DNA of 60,747 nt from an uncultured Sutterella sp. (GTDB taxonomy: Bacteria > Pseudomonadota > Gammaproteobacteria > Burkholderiales > Burkholderiaceae_F), in contig CALESB010000014.1 in NCBI GenBank assembly GCA_937906995.1, forward strand, positions 1 to 60,747, given 5' to 3'. Every line of letters starts with the position of its first letter. The first letter of the stretch is position 1. Shown piece by piece: positions 8,762-16,563 of this stretch. The position numbers were made by a program, and so were the translations under genes. The notes beneath the pieces are model-generated. The model did not search any database. It worked only from the letters and a program-made list of their open reading frames with translations, and had not been told where the DNA came from.

Positions 8762-9561
8762 TTCCAAATATCTTGACAATTGCCGGTGTTGACCCCTCTG
8801 GGGGCGCCGGAGTATTTGCAGACATTAAAGCGATGTCAGCTTTGGGTGGCTATGCCTGCGGAGTTGTAGCCGCATTGACTGCTCAAAATACACGAGCAGT
8901 GACGGGTGTCTTGCCGATTCCAGCAGAGTTTGTGAAAGCTCAGTTAGAAACCTTGTTTGAGGATGTGCACATTGACGCGGTCAAAATTGGTATGTTGGCA
9001 GACGTTGAAGTCATCAAAGTTGTGGCAGATGTTTTAAAGCAATATCAGCCTAAGTTTGTTGTGCTTGATCCTGTCATGGTTGCCAAGAGTGGCGATCGAT
9101 TATTACCCGAAGACGCCGTCGATGCTTTAAAAGCTTATCTTTTACCGCTAGCAACGGTGTTGACTCCGAATTTGCCCGAAGCGGCTGCACTAGTTGGCCA
9201 AAAAGAAATTACATCTCAGGAAGAAATGTTGCCTTTAGCCAAGGAACTTTTAACCTTACTTAATAAAGATGCATGGTTACTTTTGAAAGGGGGACATCTT
9301 TCTGGAAAGGATGTGCCAGATTTACTCATTCGTTCTGGTGAGGCCTTTCTTTTTAATGGTGATCGTATTCAAACGAAAAACACCCATGGTACGGGCTGCA
9401 CGATTTCTTCAGCATTGGCTACGCTTTTGCCGCAGTGCGAAAGTGTTCCTGAAGCAACTCGACGCGCAAAAGAATACATTACGGCGGCGATTGCTCACTC
9501 TGATGAGTTAAATGTTGGAACAGGTCATGGACCCGTCAAACATTTTTATAATTTTTGGTAA
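8749..9561 (+). CDS. thiD: Hydroxymethylpyrimidine/phosphomethylpyrimidine kinase
   Basis: This ribokinase-family enzyme (270 aa) phosphorylates HMP and then HMP-phosphate for thiamine synthesis. The signature ILTIAGVDPSGGAGVFADIK is at residues 7-26, KIGML near residue 80, LDPVMVAKSGDRLL near residue 104, and the ATP-site motif NTHGTGCTISSALA with the catalytic Cys near residue 212. The start overlaps the end of waaA by 13 nt with a GGAG site 6 nt upstream. ThiD is functionally unrelated to its LPS neighbours. The only other thiamine gene here is thiL, 29 kb away. Confidence 0.93.
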   Translation: MVKVIPNILTIAGVDPSGGAGVFADIKAMSALGGYACGVVAALTAQNTRAVTGVLPIPAEFVKAQLETLFEDVHIDAVKIGMLADVEVIKVVADVLKQYQPKFVVLDPVMVAKSGDRLLPEDAVDALKAYLLPLATVLTPNLPEAAALVGQKEITSQEEMLPLAKELLTLLNKDAWLLLKGGHLSGKDVPDLLIRSGEAFLFNGDRIQTKNTHGTGCTISSALATLLPQCESVPEATRRAKEYITAAIAHSDELNVGTGHGPVKHFYNFW

Positions 9562-9644
9562 TCTTGTAAGTATTTGAAATATAAGAAATTCTTTTATTTT
9601 CTTTAATTTTTTTATAAAAAAATAAAAATTTTTATAAAAAATAC

Positions 9645-9673
9645 TTGCAAAGCCTAAAAAACTGCTGTAATAT
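9645..9673 (+). promoter_or_regulatory. Promoter of tRNA-Met
   Basis: A -35-like TTGCAA (9645-9650) and a -10-like TAATAT (9668-9673) are separated by 17 bp, and the tRNA begins 12 bp further on, matching a normal sigma-70 layout. The upstream 80 bp is extremely A/T-rich, like an UP element. Confidence 0.55.
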
Positions 9674-9684
9674 TCCAATTCTCA

Positions 9685-9761
9685 GGCGGGTTAGCTCAGT
9701 CGGTTAGAGCAGAGGAATCATAATCCTTGTGTCCGGGGTTCGAGTCCCTGACTCGCCACCA
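9685..9761 (+). tRNA. tRNA-Met(CAT), probably elongator
   Basis: A complete 77-nt cloverleaf with encoded CCA. The acceptor stem GGCGGGT/ACTCGCC, D-stem GCTC/GAGC, anticodon stem GAGGA/TCCTT with loop ATCATAA (anticodon CAT) and T-stem CGGGG/CCCTG with TTCGAGT loop all pair. The fully paired first acceptor base pair (G-C) argues against initiator tRNA. Sequence resemblance to betaproteobacterial elongator tRNA-Met is strong, although a tRNA-Ile2 (lysidine-modified CAT) cannot be fully excluded by eye. Confidence 0.95.
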
Positions 9762-9768
9762 AATTCCA

Positions 9769-9801
9769 AAACCTCAGTAATGAAAGTTACTGAGGTTTTT
9801 T
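9769..9801 (+). terminator. Terminator after tRNA-Met
   Basis: AACCTCAGTAA pairs with TTACTGAGGTT across a short loop and is followed directly by TTTT on the plus strand. Confidence 0.85.
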
Positions 9802-9908
9802 CGTATTTGTCCTCTTGAAGTGTGTATGAATTTTTGGACACTAGGTATCTAAAGCTAAATCGATTCCACCATACATCCAACGGAAAGTTACTACAGACTC
9901 TGTAAGTC

Positions 9909-9939
9909 AAAAAAAAAGCCACTTTCGTGAGAAAGTGGC
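9909..9939 (-). terminator. Terminator of the universal stress protein gene
   Basis: GCCACTTTC (9918-9926), loop GTGA and GAAAGTGGC (9931-9939) form a perfect 9-bp stem. On the minus strand it is followed by nine T residues. Confidence 0.88.
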
Positions 9940-9975
9940 CTGCAAACAATAGCTGCTTAATAATTCAATGCGGCT

Positions 9976-10863
9976 TTAAGCTTTGGGAATAATCAAAATT
10001 GGAAGGTCGCACGAGGATAGAAGTGCTCGGGTACAACTGCCAAAGACCAAAGACGTTAAAGCGCTACGACCGTGAGTGCCCATTATGACCAAGTCAGAAT
10101 GATGGTGAGCGTGGTGTAATAAGTCAATTTCAGGGTCGCCAAAGAGACATGTCTTCTTTACTTCAACACCGGCATCTTTAAATTTTTGCTCTGTAGGAGC
10201 AATGATTTCTTGGAATTCTTCTTCGCAAAGGTCTGTCAATTTTAACTTCTCATTAATTGTCTCTTGGCTAATTTGCGAGGGCATGACAGCGCGAAGGTCT
10301 GACAAGACGCTAACCAATTCGAATTGTGGATTGGGTCCAAAGAGTACTTTGGAGTTAAGTGCTACTTCTGCGCACTTGGGGCCAAACTCTGAACCGTCAA
10401 CGGCAATGGTCACTTGCAAGTTTTCGTCGCCGATATAAGCGGTTCGGCGGCAAATCAAAACAGGGCATGTTGCAGTGGAGATAACTGATAGAGAAACGGA
10501 GCCCATGTAAAGATTTTTTAAAGTGCTCATACCGCGGGCACCCATCACTATTAAGTCAAAGTGATTTTTGCTGGCATATTCTGGGATCAGTTCGGCTGGG
10601 TGACCGACAAACATCTTTTCAGTGACCGGTAATCCGAGTGCCGAAATATCACTGGCAATGGACTTAAAGATACCTTTGGAGGTGTCTTCATAATAGGCGC
10701 TCATGTCAAAGTCGGGCTGCTCTGTGACTCGAGTATTGAGTGGGACTTGGATGTATAAAAGTTCAATACTAGGCTTAGTGGCCAAAAAAGACTTGCGAGA
10801 GGCAAGGAACTTCAAAGCTTCGCGGCAGTCTAGGCTACCATCAACGGGAACTAATACACGCAT
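9976..10863 (-). CDS. Universal stress protein, tandem two-domain
   Basis: This 295-aa protein consists of two UspA domains in tandem (about residues 1-145 and 150-295). Each ends with the ATP-binding pattern G-2x-G-9x-GS: GARGMSTLKNLYMGSVS near residue 113 and GTHGRSALTSLVFGSCT near residue 265. Nucleotide-binding Usp proteins act in the cytoplasm in survival under stress or growth arrest. Start ATG 10863 follows a GGGAGTG site. It is monocistronic, divergent from pheS and ended by its own terminator. The particular stress is not deducible. Confidence 0.9.
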   Translation of the reverse strand: MRVLVPVDGSLDCREALKFLASRKSFLATKPSIELLYIQVPLNTRVTEQPDFDMSAYYEDTSKGIFKSIASDISALGLPVTEKMFVGHPAELIPEYASKNHFDLIVMGARGMSTLKNLYMGSVSLSVISTATCPVLICRRTAYIGDENLQVTIAVDGSEFGPKCAEVALNSKVLFGPNPQFELVSVLSDLRAVMPSQISQETINEKLKLTDLCEEEFQEIIAPTEQKFKDAGVEVKKTCLFGDPEIDLLHHAHHHSDLVIMGTHGRSALTSLVFGSCTRALLSSCDLPILIIPKA

Positions 10864-11110
10864 ATGTCACTCCCAATAATGATGAAATTTTTTTTGACTC
10901 GTAAACTTCAATTGATACTGTTTAACTGTCTTTCTATCAGTGTACGCCGTTTTTTCAGAGGAATGTGAATATTTTTTGTCAGCTAGATAGCGATTTGATC
11001 CTCTTGTCTTTTAATGCTAGTTATAGGCAAAAATCTTAGAAAAATCATAGGAAAATGATGATCCTAAGGGATATAATTAGGACTTTCTTTGACCAAAAAA
11101 TCAAGATACT

Positions 11111-12130
11111 ATGCAAGATTTGTCGCAAATCATTGCCGAAGCTAAGAGTGCTTTTGCTCAAGCCTCAGCTCCGGCCGCTTTGGAAGATGCCAAGGCGAAA
11201 TTTTTAGGAAAGACGGGTTCCATCACGGCTTTAATGAAGGGCTTATCTAAATTGACGCCCCAAGAAAAACGTGAAATGGGGCAAGCTTTGGGTGCTGCAA
11301 AGCGTGAAATTGAACAAGCTTTGGAAGCCCGTCGTGAAGAATTGGCTAATGAAAAGTTAGCTGCGCGTTTGGCTGCTGAAGCTTTAGATGTTACTTTGCC
11401 TGGTCGTAAGTATCCGCAAGGTGGCATTCATCCGGTGATTGCTACGCAAATGCGTATTGAAGAAATTTTCCGCTCCATTGGCTTTGATGTAGCTGATGGT
11501 CCCGAAATTGAAACGGATTGGTATTCCTTTACAGCATTAAATAATCCGCCTAATCACCCGGCTCGTTCCATGCAAGATACCTTCTATGTGGATATGAAGG
11601 ATGAGACGGGCAAATTGCTGCCTTTGCGTCCACACACTTCACCGATGCAAGTTCGCTATGCTCGCACGCATGAAGCACCGATTAAGGTGATTGCACCGGG
11701 TCGCACCTATCGTGTGGATAGTGATGCAACGCACTCTCCCATGTTCCATCAAGTAGAAGGCGTTTGGATTGATACAAACGTCAGCTTTTCTGACTTGAAG
11801 GGTGTTTATACCGATTTCTTACGTCGATTCTTTGAAACAGACGATTTGGTGGTGCGTTTCCGTCCAAGCTACTTCCCGTTCACGGAACCCTCCGTTGAAG
11901 TGGACATGATGTTCACGAGCGGTCCTAAGAAGGGACGTTGGTTGGAAATTTCGGGCGCTGGCGAAGTTCATCCTAATGTAGTTCGTAACTATGGCTTGGA
12001 TCCTGAAAAGTACATCGGCTTTGCATTCGGTTCCGGCTTGGAACGCTTGACGATGTTGCGCTATGGCATTGATGATTTACGTTTGTTCTTCGAAGGCGAT
12101 TTGCGCTTCTTGAAGCAATTTAATCGTTAA
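11111..12130 (+). CDS. pheS: Phenylalanine--tRNA ligase alpha subunit
   Basis: This catalytic subunit of class II PheRS (339 aa, usual length) has an N-terminal coiled coil (residues 1-90) and the class II motifs: GFDVADGPEIETDWYSFTAL near residue 121, motif 2 around GRTYRVDSDATHSPMFHQVEG near residue 200, and motif 3 GSGLERLTMLRYGIDD near residue 314. It forms an alpha2-beta2 tetramer with PheT, encoded 36 bp downstream. A TATAAT lies at 11072-11077, about 34 bp before the start, without a good -35. The usual rplT neighbour is not upstream. Confidence 0.97.
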   Translation: MQDLSQIIAEAKSAFAQASAPAALEDAKAKFLGKTGSITALMKGLSKLTPQEKREMGQALGAAKREIEQALEARREELANEKLAARLAAEALDVTLPGRKYPQGGIHPVIATQMRIEEIFRSIGFDVADGPEIETDWYSFTALNNPPNHPARSMQDTFYVDMKDETGKLLPLRPHTSPMQVRYARTHEAPIKVIAPGRTYRVDSDATHSPMFHQVEGVWIDTNVSFSDLKGVYTDFLRRFFETDDLVVRFRPSYFPFTEPSVEVDMMFTSGPKKGRWLEISGAGEVHPNVVRNYGLDPEKYIGFAFGSGLERLTMLRYGIDDLRLFFEGDLRFLKQFNR

Positions 12131-12166
12131 TCGTTCGTTATTCGTCAATTATCAAAGAGAAGAAAA

Positions 12167-14584
12167 ATGTTATTTTCTGAAAGTTGGTTACGCTCTTATA
12201 TCAATCCGGAATTGACCTCTGACGAGCTTTGCGAAGCTATGACGATGGCCGGTTTGGAAGTTGAAGAAGTTAGCCCCGTGGCCCCGCCTTTTACTGGCAT
12301 TGTTGTGGCTGAAGTGGTTTCATGCCGAGATCATGAAAACTCTGACCATTTGCACATTTGTGAAGTCAATGTTGGTCAAGAGGAATTATTGCAAATCGTT
12401 TGTGGCGCACCGAATGTGCGTGCAGGTATCAAAGTCCCTTGCGCCATGATTGGTGCAGTTTTGCCGGGTGATTTTCGTATTAAGCAAGCAAAGATGCGTG
12501 GCGTTCTCTCGCAAGGGATGTTGTGCTCTGCTCGTGAATTAGGTATTACGGAAGACCACAGTGGCTTGTGGATTTTGCCACAAGACATGACTGTGGGTGA
12601 GGATATCCGTACGGCTTGTCATTTAGATGATAAGAAAATCGAAATTAAGTTAACGCCTAACCGTGGTGATGCATTGTCCTTGATCGGTGTGGCACGAGAC
12701 TTACATGCTGTCACTGGTGCACCTGTTAACTTCCCTGAGATTGTTCCGGTGCAAGCCAACTCTGATACGAAGATTGAGTTGGACGTCCAAGCCGCAGATC
12801 TTTGTGGCCGTTACACGACGCGTCGCATTGATAACCTTAATGTGAAGGCTGAAACACCTCAGTGGATGAAGGATCGTTTGGAACGCAGCGGTCAACGTAG
12901 TATTTCTGCTTTGGTGGATATTTCCAACTATGTCATGTTGGAAATGGGTGTTCCTACCCACTTTAGCGATGCCGATAAGATCGTCGGTGGTAAGTACACC
13001 GTTCGTTGGGCCAAGGAAGGTGAAAAGATCGCCTTATTAAATGGTCAAACGGTGGATTTAGATGCTGGTTTCGGTGTGATTTGTGATGCAAATGGTCCGA
13101 AGGTTATCGCCGGCATTATGGGTGGCGAAGATACCAAGGTCACAGATGACACGACGAGTATCTCTATTGAATCTGCCTTCTGGCATCAAAAGGCTATCCA
13201 AGGTCGTTGCCGCCGCTTGAATTTCTCTACGGACGCGGCTTATCGCTATGAACGCGGTGTAGACTTTGGTATTACTGAAGATGTTTTGCAATACGTGACG
13301 CGTTTGGTTGTCGATATTTGTGGCACAGACGAAACGAAGGTTGGTCCAGTTGTAGACGTTGTGACTGAATTGCCTGCTCGTGAAATTGTGACCATGCGTG
13401 CAGATCGCGCCCGTAAGGTTATCGGTATGGATATTGATACTGAAACGATGGCCGAATGCTTCAAGCGTTTAGGTTTTGAATTCACGCTTGAAAACGATGT
13501 CTTTAGTGTCAAGAGCCCAAGCTATCGTTTTGATATCGAAATCGAAGAAGATTTAATCGAAGAAGTTGCTCGTTTAGTAGGTTACGAAAAGTTGCCTGAC
13601 GTTCCGCCCATGGCACGTGCTGCAATGAAGATGCGTGCAGAAGACACTCGTACTGCGCATGATCTTCGTCGTCAATTGGCTCTTCTTGGCTACCAAGAGT
13701 TGGTGAATTTTAGCTTTGTACCTGAAGATTGGGAAAAGGATTTTGCTGGCAACACCAATCCGATTCGTTTATTGAATCCGATTGCAAGCCAATTGTCCGT
13801 TATGCGTTCCCAAATGATTGGTGGTTTAGTTGATATTTTGAAGTACAACCTCAATCGTAAGGTTACCTCAGCCAAGTTATTCGAAGTGGGTCGTGTCTTT
13901 ATGCATGATGACTCTGTCGTTACGACCGAGTGGAGTGTTAAGGGCGTTTGTCAACCCGTGCGTGTGGCTGGTCTTCTCTATGGCGACGCCATGGGTGAAC
14001 AATGGGCAGTTAAGGCTCGTGGAGTGGACTTCTATGATGCCAAGGGCGATGTTGAACGTTTGTTGGCACCGCTTAATGCTCAATTTGTTGCAAAGACCTT
14101 CCCTGCTTTACATCCGGGACGTAGTGCTGCAGTGGTGCTCAATGGTCAAGAAATTGGTTTTGTGGGTGAATTGCATCCGAAGTTGCAACAAACGTACGGT
14201 TTGCCGCACGCTCCGATCGTGTTTGAACTTGATGTCGAACCGATTTTGAAGACCATGGTGCCTTGGCATAAGGCTGTGAGTAAGTTCCAACCGGTACTGC
14301 GTGATATTAGTGTTGTGGTGCCCTCAACGGTTACCTTTAATCAGTTGCAAGCTGCTGTTGAACAAGCTGCTCAAACCGATGCTCGCTTAAAGAGCTTTGA
14401 GTCTTTGAGTTTATTTGACCTTTATCATAAACCTGCTGAAGACGGTCAGCCGGCTGAAGCCAGTATGGCGTTCCATTTGGTTTTACAACCAACTGAAGAA
14501 GCCTTCTCTGGTGACGATGCTGATGCAGCTCTAAAGGCTGCAATCGAAGCATTGGAAGCTGCTGGGGCAACCTTGCGTCAATAG
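12167..14584 (+). CDS. pheT: Phenylalanine--tRNA ligase beta subunit
   Basis: The 805-aa product has the full PheT domain order. First comes the tRNA-binding EMAP-like domain (residues 40-150, VVAEVVSCRDHENSDHLHIC). It is followed by the B3/B4 editing domain (residues 210-380, DISNYVMLEMGVPTHFSD), the B5 domain (DIEIEEDLIEEVARLVGYE near residue 455), the catalytic-like core with NPI motifs, and the C-terminal anticodon-binding FDX-ACB domain (FQPVLRDISVVVP near residue 705). It pairs with PheS. A stem-loop after the stop separates it partly from ihfA. Confidence 0.97.
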   Translation: MLFSESWLRSYINPELTSDELCEAMTMAGLEVEEVSPVAPPFTGIVVAEVVSCRDHENSDHLHICEVNVGQEELLQIVCGAPNVRAGIKVPCAMIGAVLPGDFRIKQAKMRGVLSQGMLCSARELGITEDHSGLWILPQDMTVGEDIRTACHLDDKKIEIKLTPNRGDALSLIGVARDLHAVTGAPVNFPEIVPVQANSDTKIELDVQAADLCGRYTTRRIDNLNVKAETPQWMKDRLERSGQRSISALVDISNYVMLEMGVPTHFSDADKIVGGKYTVRWAKEGEKIALLNGQTVDLDAGFGVICDANGPKVIAGIMGGEDTKVTDDTTSISIESAFWHQKAIQGRCRRLNFSTDAAYRYERGVDFGITEDVLQYVTRLVVDICGTDETKVGPVVDVVTELPAREIVTMRADRARKVIGMDIDTETMAECFKRLGFEFTLENDVFSVKSPSYRFDIEIEEDLIEEVARLVGYEKLPDVPPMARAAMKMRAEDTRTAHDLRRQLALLGYQELVNFSFVPEDWEKDFAGNTNPIRLLNPIASQLSVMRSQMIGGLVDILKYNLNRKVTSAKLFEVGRVFMHDDSVVTTEWSVKGVCQPVRVAGLLYGDAMGEQWAVKARGVDFYDAKGDVERLLAPLNAQFVAKTFPALHPGRSAAVVLNGQEIGFVGELHPKLQQTYGLPHAPIVFELDVEPILKTMVPWHKAVSKFQPVLRDISVVVPSTVTFNQLQAAVEQAAQTDARLKSFESLSLFDLYHKPAEDGQPAEASMAFHLVLQPTEEAFSGDDADAALKAAIEALEAAGATLRQ

Positions 14585-14602
14585 TAGAGCTTGAGCGGTA
14601 AC

Positions 14603-14645
14603 AAGCCTTAAGAGAAGACGCTTTTGAATTCTCTTAGGGCTTTTG
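14603..14645 (+). terminator. Stem-loop between pheT and ihfA
   Basis: AAGCCTTAAGAGAA (14603-14616) pairs with TTCTCTTAGGGCTT (14629-14642), 13 pairs plus one G-T, but the following T-run is only four long. It looks like a partial terminator that could reduce readthrough into ihfA. Confidence 0.6.
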
Positions 14646-14689
14646 CCGTGAATAAAAATATAAATAAAATCAAAGCAAAAGTTTTTCTT

Positions 14690-14698
14690 TGATACAAT
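14690..14698 (+). promoter_or_regulatory. Possible extended -10 promoter of ihfA
   Basis: TGATACAAT fits TGn followed by a -10 hexamer. It lies 38 bp upstream of the ihfA ATG and just after the pheT stem-loop. No good -35 is seen, which is tolerated with an extended -10. Confidence 0.4.
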
Positions 14699-14736
14699 CG
14701 AACATCATTGAAATTGCTAATCCAAGAGAGATCGAG

Positions 14737-15063
14737 ATGGATAATACGAAAACGATGACGAAAGCCGATTTGGTTGAGATGCTTTTTAACCGCATGGGGA
14801 TGAATAAGCGTGAGGCCAAATTTATGGTCGACGCCTTCTTTGATGAAATTCGTGTGGCTTTGGAAAGCGGTCGTGCAGTTAAGCTTTCCGGCTTCGGTAA
14901 TTTCCAATTGCGAGATAAATCGCAACGTCCCGGTCGTAATCCGAAGACCGGTGAAGAAATCGCCATTACAGCTCGTCGAGTGGTTACTTTCCATGCTAGC
15001 CAAAAGTTAAAGGAAGCCGTCGCAAAGACACATCCTTCCTTGAAAGAAGACGCTGAAATTTAA
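14737..15063 (+). CDS. ihfA: Integration host factor subunit alpha
   Basis: This 108-aa HU/IHF-family DNA-bending protein matches IHF alpha. It has the helical N-terminus TMTKADLVEMLFNRMGMNKREAK, VKLSGFGNFQLRDK near residue 48 and the signature RPGRNPKTGEEIAI near residue 64, whose Pro intercalates in the minor groove. The ATG at 14737 gives an N-terminus of the expected size; ATG at 14755 (MTKADL) is also possible. The pheT-ihfA-merR order is a conserved proteobacterial arrangement. Confidence 0.95.
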   Translation: MDNTKTMTKADLVEMLFNRMGMNKREAKFMVDAFFDEIRVALESGRAVKLSGFGNFQLRDKSQRPGRNPKTGEEIAITARRVVTFHASQKLKEAVAKTHPSLKEDAEI

Positions 15064-15080
15064 CCATCAGGAGGCAAAAG

Positions 15081-16214
15081 ATGGCTTCTGAGGAACCCGT
15101 TCGCATGCTCGAAAGCGAGCCGAGTTCATTTGAGCTCACGGAACTAGAAGCTCCAGATGAGGAGCTTTTAGGGAGTTTTTTGCCCATTGGGGACGTTGCT
15201 AAGTTAATTGGAGTGAATCCGTCGGTATTACGTTTTTGGGAGCAAGAGTTTCCACAATTGCGCCCAACAAAACGTGGGAATCGTCGCTATTACGGTTCAG
15301 AGGACGTAGCGCTGATTCGTACAATTCAACATTTGTTGTACGAAGAGCACTATACGATTTTGGGAGCTCGTAATAAGATTCACGAATTACAAGTACAAGA
15401 CAAGGCACGTGAAATCCTTGATGAAAAGGCAGGTAGCCCTTTGCCTGTTGTAGAAACTAAGAAAGTTGTCGTACAAACTGATATGTCGCCCATTTTGGAA
15501 GAATTGCGTGCTATTCGCGCGCTTTTGACGGCACAAAATCAACCACAATCTAAAACTCAAACCTCTGTGTTTGAATTCGATCAAGCACAGGAGGAAGCGG
15601 TCGCAAATTTTTCCCTCGTCTCTGAAGATCTCCGTGTCATAGCGGCCTACGATGCGCACGCTAAAAATGAGGAGACGGTGCTCGAGACACAAATGAGCCA
15701 AGAGACGATCGAGGAAACGTTAGCCCCTCATACATTTGATTTAGGTGCTTTTGGTGCTGATAGTGATAATGCTCAAAACCATTTACAGAGTGTGCAGGAA
15801 GAGGCGATTGCTGACTCAGCAATGGCCGATCCGGTTGCAGATGAAGTAGTGCAAGAGAGCGTTAATAAGATTGAAGAACAAACATTGCCGTTGGCTGAGC
15901 CAAGCCTGATTGAAGGTTTGCAGGAGCCAGAGCAAGTTGAGGTAACAACTGAAACGATTGAGCCAAAAACAGAACTTTCTGTTGATGCTTTTCTCAATAC
16001 CGACAGGCCGTTACCCACACCTCCGGTGAACTCACAAGCTCAGTCGAATGTGCAACGAGAAAAGCCTGCTGCAGTGGGACAAATGGATAAACCTCGTTTG
16101 GCTGTGCCACCGTTGCCAGGACAAAGACCGACTTTTACAATCGGAATGAAAGTTCCTAAATCGCAACAACAGTCGTTAACACACATTGCTCCTTTCTTGT
16201 GGAATAAGAAATAA
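15081..16214 (+). CDS. MerR family regulator with long acidic C-terminal tail
   Basis: The N-terminal part has a MerR winged helix-turn-helix: FLPIGDVAKLIGVNPSVLRF at about residues 33-52, GNRRYYGSEDV near residue 68, and a dimerising helix up to about residue 135. Regulators at this position (after ihfA) are normally 120-150 aa. This one is 377 aa because residues from about 165 onward form a low-complexity, Glu/Gln/Pro-rich region (repeated EE, VQE, EQ and PLP patterns) that should be disordered. A good AGGAGG site precedes ATG 15081. No metal-binding Cys cluster is visible, so an effector cannot be named. Confidence 0.85.
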   Translation: MASEEPVRMLESEPSSFELTELEAPDEELLGSFLPIGDVAKLIGVNPSVLRFWEQEFPQLRPTKRGNRRYYGSEDVALIRTIQHLLYEEHYTILGARNKIHELQVQDKAREILDEKAGSPLPVVETKKVVVQTDMSPILEELRAIRALLTAQNQPQSKTQTSVFEFDQAQEEAVANFSLVSEDLRVIAAYDAHAKNEETVLETQMSQETIEETLAPHTFDLGAFGADSDNAQNHLQSVQEEAIADSAMADPVADEVVQESVNKIEEQTLPLAEPSLIEGLQEPEQVEVTTETIEPKTELSVDAFLNTDRPLPTPPVNSQAQSNVQREKPAAVGQMDKPRLAVPPLPGQRPTFTIGMKVPKSQQQSLTHIAPFLWNKK

Positions 16215-16231
16215 GATTGATGAGCAAGCTC

Positions 16232-16263
16232 AAAGGGATCAATAGATATATTGGTCCCTTTTT
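16232..16263 (+). terminator. Terminator of the pheST-ihfA-merR operon
   Basis: AAAGGGATCAATA (16232-16244) pairs with TATTGGTCCCTTT (16249-16261), 12 pairs plus one G-T, loop GATA, followed by TT. Confidence 0.8.
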
Positions 16264-16312
16264 GCAAGAGAAGTGACGATAGACTCGATGGTATAAATAT
16301 AGGCGGAGTTTC

Positions 16313-16341
16313 TTGAAAATAAAAAAACTTTCGTGTAATAT
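16313..16341 (+). promoter_or_regulatory. Promoter of tRNA-Pro
   Basis: TTGAAA (16313-16318) and TAATAT (16336-16341) are 17 bp apart, with the tRNA starting 15 bp after the -10. The -10 neighbourhood TGTAATATTTCAAT is nearly identical to that of tRNA-Met in this window. Confidence 0.6.
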
Positions 16342-16355
16342 TTCAATCCTTGATG

Positions 16356-16433
<78 letters not shown>

Positions 16434-16444
16434 TCATCTGAAAT

Positions 16445-16473
16445 GAGAGTTAACTTCGGTTAGCTCTTTTTTG
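16445..16473 (+). terminator. Terminator after tRNA-Pro
   Basis: AGAGTTAAC pairs with GTTAGCTCT (one G-T) around a TTCG tetraloop and is followed by six T residues on the plus strand. Confidence 0.82.
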
Positions 16474-16563
16474 TTTCTAGAGTATCTTCCTTTACTCCCA
16501 TTAACATTTCCCAGAATTTCTATTGGGATGTTTTTCCTTGTCTAAATCTCGAAACTGTTCTAC

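Noticed and set aside
10882..10968. A 28-codon frame upstream of pheS starting MKFF and ending RRFFRGM, resembling a Phe-rich leader peptide
   Set aside because: It ends over 140 bp before pheS, no attenuator stem with a T-run follows, and the TATAAT at 11072 lies downstream of it. Phe content is only moderate.
15773..16018. A Ser/Thr-rich minus-strand frame opposite the MerR tail
   Set aside because: It is the complement of a Glu/Gln-rich low-complexity region; no start signal.
16480..16525. CCCA/TGGG stem followed by TTTTT between tRNA-Pro and the Na/Pi gene
   Set aside because: Short stem with a long loop and a bulge. It is not convincing as a terminator for the minus-strand gene.
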